Below, piece by piece: positions 12,201 to 24,200 of a stretch of DNA of 64,000 nt. The stretch comes from Patiria miniata (lineage: Eukaryota; Echinodermata; Asteroidea; Valvatida; Asterinidae). The position numbers were made by a program, and so were the translations under genes. The first letter of the stretch is position 1. Every line of letters starts with the position of its first letter. Where the stretch lies: NCBI RefSeq assembly GCF_015706575.1, contig NW_024037056.1, positions 16,419,405 to 16,483,404 on the forward strand, given 5' to 3'. Under the pieces are notes generated by a model. It did not search any database, had not been told where the DNA came from, and was given only the letters and a program-made list of their open reading frames with translations.

Positions 12201-15200
12201 TGTGGTGTTACAACCTACAAAATGAAACAGTCAAAGAAAAATTACGATTTTGTTTAAATTTTGGGTGGTAAACTCTGGCATTGCAATATTTTAAGCCAGC
12301 AAAATAGATATATGCGACAGGCATCGAGATTAGGAGTTCATTTAAACACAAAAACTATGAGATTGAAATATAGTTTTTAATATACACTGAAAATTGCCTG
12401 GGTTAATTTTACCCAAGCAAGGGTGAAAACTGCAACTACTCAAACTGGGTTGTGCGTTACCCAATTGTTTGGGGTAGAATTTCCGTTAATTCAACCAAAA
12501 CTTGACGTCATACAAGACCAAATTAAATTAGTCTTGTATGACCACAAGTTTTGGTTGAATGTAACAGAAATTCCAACCCAAACAATTGGGTAAAGGTTAA
12601 CCCAATTTTGGGTAGTTACAGTTTAGTTGCGACCTTCAAAAATGAGAAAGTGATTGTTTTTTTCAATTGTAGTTAGCTGGTACACTATATTGTGCTTCAT
12701 AAGACAAACAGAATACATTTGCAGTTGTGATAGACATTGGGATTAGAGACGAACTTAAAAAGAAACTTGTATGATGTAGAAACAGTAAAATTATTGTGTC
12801 CAATTGAAACTAGCTCTTTTCAATAAGAAAAAAAGTTGAAAAAAGTGTGTTTTTAACAGATTACCATCGCACTCTAGTTCGTCGCTTTCGTCTGCACACT
12901 CTGGAAAGAAGTTGCACTCTACATCTCCATCAAGACAGACCGAGTTTCCACATTCGAACTCATCAACGCCACAGTTTGGAGTTTCTTGGTAAAAAAAAAA
13001 AATAAGTATTTCATTAAAAAATGACAAGAAAATAGAGTCTGCCTTTATTTACTGACGTAGAGGTCAAAAAAAGGCTTTTACTCCCATCTATTATAACAAC
13101 TTGCACCAAAATCTTCCACCAGATTTTGTATGGGTCTTTTGTATATGCTTCAGCAACTTTATTGCACGTACACTGCCTAAGATAAACCAAATTTCAAGAC
13201 AGATTAAATAATTGTGTAACAGTACAGTGTTAGCTTTTCTAGGATTCAATGAGATTTTTTGTAATTTAAGGCAGCATTGTTAATGAAAATATATCAATCA
13301 TAAATAAAAAAAAAAATAAGCAGTTTACTTCACAATATACATTTGGTAGTTGGTAACGTTTTGCAAAGCACCAATTCATGAATTTCTTTAGCTTAAAATG
13401 TAACTACATGTTTTCCCCATGTAAGGGGAGACCGAGTAGGAGCGTCGGCTTACTGTCTGACCTGCCTGCGGTGTTTTTATCTGCAGCACACATCGTCAAT
13501 GGATCATGATTATTCAGCTTGTTCGATGTTTATTCATAAGAAAATAACAATGACGTCACATCATTGCTATCACTCAGTTATGTACATTAAGCATTTCAAA
13601 GAACGGCTTTCGTCGAGCTGCCACAGTAGCCTAGTGGATAGTGGAATGAACTATGGACTGCAAGATCTGTGGTTTGACCCTATGTCCATTTCCATCAATG
13701 TTTTTTGTTGGTTGGAATAAGTTTAATTATTAAGGGAAAACACTACGAGAACCTAAGTGTCTTCCATCCACACAGCGTGATAAATATTCATGTTTAAGGG
13801 TGCGTGATGTGATTGGTTAAAATAAGATGTATGCTGCAAAAAAAAATACGCGACCTGCCCATCCATGCCACTATTCTAACTTCTGTTTATGATTTCTTTG
13901 CATTTTAAATGGCTTTATAATAGCATGGAATCAACCAGAAACCTGAAACAATTTTATCGACGAATTTGGCTTCAGTTTCTAAATCCAGTTTCAGCATTTT
14001 CAAATCGCTAAAATCATTGATCAACACCCGATAAGCTACCTGAGCTAGGCACACTCGTTGCAGCTATCACAAATGCTTCTCTCTCCGCCATGGGATAGAA
14101 CTTTCGATGCGAAACCCACATCGTATTTTCCTCCGAGAGAAGATCTGATATATCACCGCCTCGCACCCACGTAGCCACGAGACTCGAGGAATCACTAACA
14201 TTCTCCCCGTTCCCGACACGCCAGACGTCCTTGATGCTGGGGTCTTGATTCGGGAAGAGCAAGCGAATCTTCCAGTTTTCGTCCGTGCGGATGACCCAAG
14301 TGACGGCAACATTCCTCGGGTAGTTGTCTGGATAACCCGGCGAAGTGATTTGAACAGTCTCGTTTGTGCCTACAGTGATGTTTTCCATCACACGTGCTGG
14401 GAAAAAATATTTTATAGGCGCATTAAAAAAAGTTACAAACTGCACACACATTCCGACTTTTCCCCACAAGGCATTGCGCAAAAAACCTCTCCGTTGCCTC
14501 TGGATGGCGCCCTGCATTGTGAATCGGAAATCTAGCTCAACCTGTAACACTTACATAGAAGTTGACAACCATCTCCCTCCAAACCATCCCTGCACACGCA
14601 TTGGTACGAGGTTGAGAATTGGCGGCATCTCTCCGCAACCCCGCAAGGCTTGGAGTCGACACAACTGTGATTGGCGAAGTTATCTAAAACAAATAATACA
14701 AACAAGTCTTGTTGCCGGGATATCTAATGAGTTTTAAATGGTTTATAAAACCTGCCTATCTCCACAGGTTCACGAGATGCTGTAATCTTCAATCACTCAA
14801 CGGTAAAAGTCACAATGCTAACGGTTTGGGAATCTTGCACGCTTATAAACTCCCCTCTTTTCAGTAAACTTCTTTATCTATAATGTTGCAAAACAAGGTT
14901 TTCCTCAAATCATTACGTGGACAGATCCAGTAATCCAGAAATCAAACAATGGTATGTAACTGCAAACCTACCTGTTCGTAAGGTTAAAAAACAACCCAAA
15001 AATGTACATGTATAGAGGGTGAGTAAACAAAGAAGGAAACCCAAATGGTATAGGAACTTTTTTTTTATTGTTTTACGGGAAACTGCTATTTCAATTGCAT
15101 CGTTCGATGCAAATTACTTGAAGAAGAAACCGTAGAAGATTGGGTCTTTGTCTGCAAAGGAATTTGTGCTGTTTTAATCTGCAAATCGTCTATTTGGCGT

Positions 15201-18200
15201 GATTCTCTTCGAACATGAAAAGAATGATCGTCAACAAACACACTCAATGCAATGAAGTCTTAACAGGGTGAGTAAAAACAAAAGGAAACCCAAAATGGCA
15301 GTACTATTTTTTTAATAAAGTCCTGTATGTAACACTTTCAAAATCTAGGATATGAAAGCCAGATTAATAAGCTTTCTTTAGTATATCACAATCATTCAAA
15401 TCACTTACTTTTCAATGTACTTTTCAAGTTACGGCCGCACCACAATGGTTATACTTACCATCGTAAAAATGAAGTCCAGCAATTTGAGTAAAGTCAACGT
15501 TTCCAACTGTCTTCAGGATCGCTGATGGAGAATCAAGCTCCAGACGAAGCAGATCATTGCTTGGTAACCAGCTGGTCCAGAACAAGTAGTTCTGGTAGAA
15601 GAAAACGTCAAACGGATGAACGTTTTGGTCCGAGAATTGTACGTGGAGGCGTCGGTCTTGCCCAGAAAGGTCGACCGACTCAAACGCGTCGTAGTAGGCG
15701 TCACACCAGTAGACTCGACCGCCTGAAAATAAAACAACAGAAAATGAACACGCAAAAAAAACTGATAACAGAAACCAAACTAGGTTAATTTAACACTTGT
15801 ACCATTCAAATTTAATAGAAAGATAATTCAATTTGGCTCGACTGCTGAACTGAATGATAAAATCTGCCCCTATAAATTTCATGAAGGGTTTTAATCGTCC
15901 AAATTTTTGTTAATTCATCTCATTAGGAGATTGGGTTTGAATTCAAAAAGCAAGTGATCTTCCGTTTTCATTCATTTGAAATTTTTAGTCATTTGAATCG
16001 AATGAGTATTAATTTCGTTAGTGGCAAATTGAAACGTCACGATTAGATACGTTTCCAATCTCTTTGACTGTCTCAGATATAACTTTATATTCAGACCAAT
16101 GAAGTACAGTGTCCAAGCACATGATACAATAATGTCACAATTCAAAACCCTACACATTCTCTTGGGTCAACGGTAATTCCACAGGGCCAGATTAGCCGAG
16201 TATCGATTATAACTATCCGAGATATCCAAAGTCTACATACCTTGTTGATCAATGGTTAGGCCGTTGGGCCAATATAGTCCAGTATCGACTAGTACAATTC
16301 GAGATGTGCCGTTGGTGCTTACACGTTGTATCTTCGGCAACGTGCCCCAGTCTGTCCAATACAGGTTACTGATCAAAGGAATCATGAAACAGTTTTGAAA
16401 ACTTATTTTGTGAAAATTTTAACACTCTAAGTATATCCAGGGAATCCTGAACGTTATATTTTTCTCAGTTGATGGTTTTGATAAAGGACAATAGGGTCCA
16501 CGATTGGGTGATTCGTAATCGTCTACAAAACGTATGGAATCTCCTGCCCAAAGTTATAATGCATTCAGCTGATGATTTTAAACAATAGGGGGCAATATAA
16601 TGGGGTCCACGATTTGGTGAAGGTCCATGGTTCAAAATCATGTACAATACTAATAAATCATTGTCATTTTGACAAAGAAAGATGTCAATTGACTCGTAAC
16701 ACGTACTGCCGACCCAGAAGAGCGTCGGGTCGAAACTGACCCAGATTGAGTGACCCGGAAGATTTAATCGGTGTACGTACCTGTGCACGGTGTCGACCAG
16801 AATTGTGTCAGTTTGACAGAAATCATTGTCATTTTGACTTACGAAGGTGTCAATTGACTCGTAACACTGTCGACCCAGAAAAGTGTCGGGTCAAACTTGA
16901 CCCAGATTGAGTGACCCCGAAGATTTAAGGTGTCAATTGACTCTAAACACTGTCGACCAAGAAGAGTGTCGGGTCAAACCTGACCCAGATTGAGTGACCC
17001 GGAAGCTTTTATGAGTGTATGTACCTGTGCACGGTGTCGACAATAATGGCTCTAGGTTGAACAAAGTCGGCGGTTTCGTCTGCCAGATTCAATACCACAG
17101 AGCGCTCCATGCCCTCAAAGGTAGCTCGCTCAATCAAATCGCTACCTCTGTCGGTCCAAAACATCACTCGATGCTCAGTGTCCAGACACAATCCATCAGG
17201 AACTTCAAAATAATATCAATTGGGTATTTATAAAGTGCATCTATACACCAGAATTGGTGCTTAAGTTAAGCTACAGTTTCCCCTGTTAATGAAACATTAC
17301 TGACTATCCCAGCTCTTCTTATTTTTTTAACTGGGTAGCCCATTCAGTGGAATCCACTGATCTCCCATGGGTCCTTGTAGAGAGAAGACAATGTGAAGAA
17401 ATTAAAGTTTCAGAGGTGGGAGGAAAAGCCCAGAAGAGTATTCTGAGGAAAACCCACGGAATCAGGTAGGGACTGAAAACTCAATCCACAATATATTCCC
17501 CCCGGGCGGAATTCGAACCCGGGCCACAGCGGTGGAAGGCGAGGGAAGTGCCGCTACACCAACCTGACTCCCCCACACCAACCTGAGCTCCCTGGGAGAA
17601 CACAGCTCGATGTTGCCATTTTAAGCTAAGGTCCATCATTTGCAGCTATCCAAAAAGTAACTGACGAAATTATTTTTGAAAAGCACACTTAGTTTAAAGA
17701 TAGTAATGGGACTAAACTCCCTGTAAAATTATTCTTTCTGGCAAGCTGTCATTTTGAAGAAAACAATGAACGAAGGTCACTTCCAACGAAAAGTTATTTC
17801 CTACTTTAGCCTGTTTTGTGGTGTATTATTTTCTAACATCCCGTTTTGTGACAATTTGCACAATGTAATATTAACTGTGTAATCAAAGTGCTTACTCTGG
17901 AGATTAGTTATGAGGTCGTTCGCGCTAGTCCCGTCCAATCGTGAACGAGAAATGCTCATCTTCAAATTATCTGTCCAGTACACCATGCCGTCCGCTGGGT
18001 CATAGTCGACGGCAACGGCTCTTCCTAGTTCCCTGTCTAGTCCGGGGATGGCGGTGAAGTCGAAGGTGTCTGCAGGCGCGACATAGATCCGAGGACCATC
18101 GGCAACTAAGACCAGGTTGTAAGGATCTGGGGGAAAAGAAAAAGAGAGGGAAGTTGAAATCAATTGCTTATGTTACTTGACTTTTTGGATGCTGCTTCAA

Positions 18201-21200
18201 ATTCATTCTTGAATGACTTGAAGTTGAAGCATGTACATGGTAACCCTTTGTTGAGTGACTGAGCTCTAGAATAAAGTCCGATTTACTTATTTTATTTATT
18301 ACTTTTAAATTTTTCTGTCAAAAAAAAAATCATATTTCACAAGTTCCTCATTCTAACAGCAAAGAATGTCGTAAGTAGCGCTTAAGTCTGGGTTGAACTA
18401 TTGACTCTGAAAATCCTAGCCAAACCTCAGCCCCCTGACAAGAACCACGTGTTTGTGTAATACAATGTAATACAACAAGGTAGTCAATCATCCTGTTAAC
18501 AAGACTAGTAGACTGGTCAGCCATCTGACCACTATTACACTCCTAAATAATGATAGATAGCACATCCGGGTAAGTGTGGATTTGGAAAATAAGGAGGGTC
18601 CATTGTGTTACGGCTGGATATCAATTTTGTATGGGATTGCAGCAACGGTACGGCACGCCAGTAGCAACAATTGGATTATACACGACTTACTACTTCGGTA
18701 CTCGCACTGAAGGCCAACAAAATCGCTCAGGCATTCACACACAAAACCGTCCAATGTCGAGTTGCAGATCCCTCCATTCTTGCACGTGTCATTGCTGGCA
18801 CACGGATCCTCTGCCAAGAAAATAAGGATTTGCGTTATTGGAAGGAGTTATCACTTGACTACCACAATCAAATTATATTTGGCCTTTGTGTCTAGCACGC
18901 AACTGCTTCAAATAGCGGTGCGTCATAAATGTAGCTGCTATTGTACGACTTTGATTTCCTACTTATTTTGCTGAAGTATGAGAGGACCCAATAAAATACC
19001 ATATTCACAAAATGTCAAGGGCCATATCACGTTGATTTCCATCGAAAATAATGTTTCCAAAAAATGATAAACACAGGCATACTGAATAACTCCGCTGTGT
19101 GATAGTACCCTGAAATCAAGTCCGGGTTGCTTAATAACTCCGACATTTTTTCGGTCACAAAGTTTCACATTTCACAAGTTCTTCATTCAAATATAGCTGA
19201 ATAACATCGTGCGTGTCCCTTTAAAGCAGGCTGAACTATTCAGCCTGAAAATCTTAGCCAAACACCAGCCCCTCGAACAAGAACCACATCACTATGCAAT
19301 CATCGTATTTAATTTCACTGGAAAATAATTGTCAGTTTTAGGGCCTTGAGGATTTTGGTTTCTCAGTTTTTAAAAACAAAATGACAGCAGAGAAAAAAAA
19401 TATATACCTGGGGGTACTGGAGTTGATTCTATGGATGGACTTGTGGAGGAAAATGTCGCATTCGGTGCTTCGTTTGTGGTGGGTTCAGCTTGGGGAGTTG
19501 TTATCGTTGGAATCAGTTGATCGAATGGTGTGCTGGATCGATCAATCGGTGGACCAGTAGTTGAAGCACTTGGCAGCTTAGTTGAGCTTGCTGGTGGATC
19601 CGTTGGTGAATCAGTTGATTTGACAGTCGGTGGATCAGATGGTGGATTAGTTGGTGGATCAACTGGTGGATCAGTTGGCGGATCAACCGGTGGATCAGTT
19701 GGCGGATCAACCGGTGGAGCAGTTGGTGGATCAACTGGTGGAGCAGTTGGTGGATCAACTGGTGGATCAGTTGGTGGATCAACTGGTGGATCAGTTGGTG
19801 GATCAACTGGTGGATCAGTTGGCGGATCAACTGGTGGATCAGTTGGTGGATCAACTGGTGGATCAGTTGGTGGATCAACTGGTGGATCAGTTGGTGGATC
19901 AACTGGTGGATCAGTTGGTGGATCAACTGGTGGTTCAGTTGGTGGATCAACTGGTGGATCAGTTGGCGCAGCAGTTGGTGCCTCAGATGCTGCTGCAGTC
20001 GGTGGATCAGTTTGTGGAGCAGTTTGTGGAACCATTGGTGCAGAAGTTTGTGGATCCGTAGGTTGTGGATTCACGGTTATTGGAGACCCACCATCAATCG
20101 GTTCATCGGGTGGTGGATCGATAGTGGCTGCAACAGTGTCCAAATTATGAAGTCACACACATTAACACGCTTGAAAACTGGATCATCTTATGCCTTTTAT
20201 GGGTCAATTAATAATGTAGGCGTACAAATTTAAGTTATAGAAAATGTTGAACTTACTTAACATCACCACAATATAATGAAAGACCAAGTGACAAATCAGT
20301 TTTTGTACATGCAGTTGGAAACAACTAATTTGCACTCGTTTTGAGTATATATCTCACTTTAAGTCTCAAGAAGACAGGTACACACATATATTATGTGAGT
20401 GAAAAGTTGACTCCTATAGCAACTTCAATTTCGTAAGCGCGTCCAAAGGTCAGTTTCTCAAAAGTAGTAAACTTCAGTTGTGTTGGGGAGGGTTGTTGTT
20501 GTTGTTGTTGTTTTTGTTTTTGTTGTTGTTGTTGTTGTTTTTTAATTTTCTCACCGGAATTGACGATATTTCGAATGATATCAAGCCCTGCACAGCACCC
20601 AGGTTGATCTATTGCATTTCTGATGATCTCTTCGACATCGTCAACAAACAATCGCAGGATCGCATTCAGGTCAGATGGAACCTCCGGAACGTCAATCAAT
20701 GCCTCCCGGAACCTCAACCTCAGAGCCGCAAGAACGCTCCCTTCACTAATGTTTTTGGAAACACAATCAAATCAAGGTATCAAAACAAACCAGGCCACTT
20801 GATCGTCATGCACGGATAAACAGATCTCATTGTTTGTTAATTCGGGTACATTGGGATGAATTTGCCCAGGCACTTGGTACGTTCACCAACCCTGCAAGTC
20901 TGAGTGTGTTGAACTTGAAACTTGGTAGGTATAGACCAGGATGTTTTATAGAAAAAAAATGAGGTCATCGTTACGTGCAGTAGGTCTATATGCGCGTGAG
21001 CGTGACACCAGCGCAGTAAAAACTTCTAAATTCTGGTCATTTCCAGAAACTATTATCATTTCCAGAAACTGATTAATTAGGGATCATTAACTGACAAATA
21101 AAAACAACTTGAATCGCCTATTTCGATGATACTTCTTTAACTTTGATTGTGATCTAACCTGAAGCCGATGATTTGATTTTGTGAGTAGACCGCCATCACA

Positions 21201-24200
21201 CCACTGTTTCTCAGGAGCGAGTCAACCTGATCAGACAACAATATAAAAGCATTATAAAATGTTTAACATCACTATCATTAGAACCACGGATACTTAAAAT
21301 ATTTTTAAACATTTCAAGAAGTTATGAAAGTGGCGTGTGCATCTCAGGAATGCCGAATTGTCAACATTGACGACGTGTATCAGAAATCATGCGATAGGTT
21401 CGATCTTTGGACTTATTCTAATAAGGCCACACCAAAGACTCCATATAAACCTATGTGTCTTACCCATGTTGCCACTGTGTTTTCTAGCTCTTGGTATTCC
21501 GCGGAAGTTGGATCATTGTATTCACTTCGGAAATCCCTATCAATCGTCAGTATCATATCTATTGACACTTGTCCTACAAAAAAGGAAAAAGGTACCTTTT
21601 TACAAGACAACGTTTCACAATGGTGTAGTAGGCCTAATTTATAGCAATTAATCATCTGCAAGGAATTTAAGTTTTGTCAACGACTGGAAAATGAAAAAGG
21701 AAAAAATACTGTTCTAAAACCTAAAGTGGATTATGCCAATGAAGTGTTGTACGTATTATTGTTATTTTAGATGCTTCTTTGTGGACCGCGTATAGGCTTT
21801 AAGAAGAAGCGTATGCACTCATACCTGATAAGGGCGTTCTTCCAGTCCCACTACCAACAGACGTTGATCCAACTTAAAAAAAAAATGATAAAAAGATAGT
21901 CAGGTGCAAATCAATCTTATAAATTACCATTAATAATAATTTTGAATAATGAATTACTGTCTTTGAGATTTAAACTCCCGGTTTAAACACTTCTCAGCTG
22001 TGCGTTAACAGCGGTTTAAAACCACCAACGTGACGGTTTATGAATGATTGTCTGTGTTTGTCACACAATACAGTACAATTTTAACGCTAATTTTGACTGT
22101 AACAAAAGGAGAAAAAGTCTATATCATCTTCTATAAATAACGACTACTTCATCAAGTAAGCTTGTGGCTGTTGAGGCAAATTTGTGTTTTATAAAAGTCG
22201 GAGTGACATTTGGGAAACGAAACAGATTAGGAAACAGGTCATGTACCTGTACGAGGTGTTGCCGTGCTGCTGTAGTCTGCAGCCTGCAAACCTATTCACA
22301 AGAAAATCACAATGAAGATATAATTGAAGGAGTGTGTTGGATAAAGATTCGAAACTATTAATCAAAAAATAATTAATGGCCAATGATGATGTTTGGGCCA
22401 TAAACCTTTTATTTTATGGCTAATTGTGACGACATTATTTTTTTTAAGACTGGCAATTATATCGTCATTCTAAATAATTGTATCATTTTTCCTGCCTTTT
22501 CAGCTCGCAAATTTCAAATCCTCACTTTTGAATTCAATAATGATGCACTCCAATGGATACAAGAAAAATTACATGTAATAAATTGCAATTCTTTTTGCCA
22601 TCAATATTTCGACTTTGCTTCAAATAGGCAGAGATTATGTTGCCATAATAACACTTGTAATGTTCAGTTAGTATAGGTCAGGTGTTGAAAGATATACAAT
22701 AATATGCCTTATAGATCTGATGAAAAACACAATTTCGGAAATACTGCTGACTAAAAACGTTTGATTTGAAATTTGACCCATTTCTCCATTCAGCACTAAC
22801 AGAATGATAGACCGCCCGTGTCCTTGTTAGTTTCGATTCCTGTTTGAACTGATATTTACATATCATCAGGCACGCACAGACTTACCTAAAAAACTTGGAG
22901 TCTCTTTTCAATTCAGAGGAATTGAGTTCAAATAATTTGACCCCTCTCTCTATTCAGCAGAATAGATCCAAGGGCGGATCCAGAACACAATTTTGGGGGG
23001 GGCCAAAAAAAATTTTGGTCCCCCCCCAATAAAGTGGGTCTAAAAATTACGGCGTGGGGTTCGGGGCCCGTGAGGGCCCCGAAAATTTTTTGGATTCTAG
23101 ATGCTCTGTGGTGCGATCTGAGGCAATTTCTGACCACTTTAACCAATTTTTTTGAGGAAAAGTTGGTGGTGTACTCATTGCCTGCCTTTATTGCGATGTC
23201 ACATTAAAAAAAAAAAAATTGGTTTCGTTTTGGGGGGGGGCCATGGCCCCCTTTGGCCCCCCCCCCTGGATCCGCCCTTGAATAGATCAGCCATGTCCTT
23301 GTTAGTTTCGATTTATGTTGATATCTAAATATCATAGGCACCACAGACTTTACCTGAAAAGTACAGTGCCACAAAGATTCCAAGGCCAACAAGCAGAATA
23401 ACAGCCAAGGCAGCGAAGAATGCCATTGTCATGCAGATACTGCGCCCAACCTTGCGATCGGGAATCGGCAGCAGGTCGCCACGAAATGCTGGCCGGTCTC
23501 TGGAACCGTAGGACGGCAGGGCGTTCCTGGTGCCGGCACCCCCGCCGGGCCTTCGGTACTGGTAGAATGGATCCAGTTCCTCGTCCGGACTGAAGCCATT
23601 GTTTCGGTATCCCTGTTGAAATGTTGAGAATGAAATTAAAGTGCTTACTGTCAAAAGTTGGCACCGTGTTGGATGTAGCCAGTCATTCAAAATACACGTA
23701 GGCCTATAGCCCCATAAATGTGGCCAATAAATGGACTACCTCCGTAAATAAAGGCCACACTTTATTTCTTGACTCAAATGATTAAAATCTCATATGTATT
23801 TAGATGCGTGCGTGTGCCAAGCTGTAATTCTCATCCAGCAAAAGCTTCCATTGTCATTCCATGCAGGGGGAGGGCATTTGCCCCCACCCATCCATATTTT
23901 TCCAGGCAAACAAAAGTGCCCCTCTCACGGTCATAAATGTGCCTCCTCGAGATGAAAACAAAAATGCCCCTCAAACGCAAACATGAAAGATTTATGATCG
24001 CGCTTAAAATTGTCTCCTCTTTTGTAATGCAAATGTCCCTAAAAACACAGTACCCCTCGTGCATTAACAAGATTGCGAACCATTGACACTTTGGCTACGT
24101 ACTAATCTTGTTACAATTCAAATGTACACTGGAGTCCACTCCGTACTCAGTTCGATTGACACCAAAGGAATTTGTGTACTGGCTTCTCCTGGCTTAATCT

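Noticed and set aside
19513..20150. Long frames in other frames and on the opposite strand across the TDPPVDPP array
   Set aside because: They arise because the 24-bp unit has no stop codon in those frames. Only the frame giving the Pro-rich stalk has splice sites and phase matching the rest of the protease gene.
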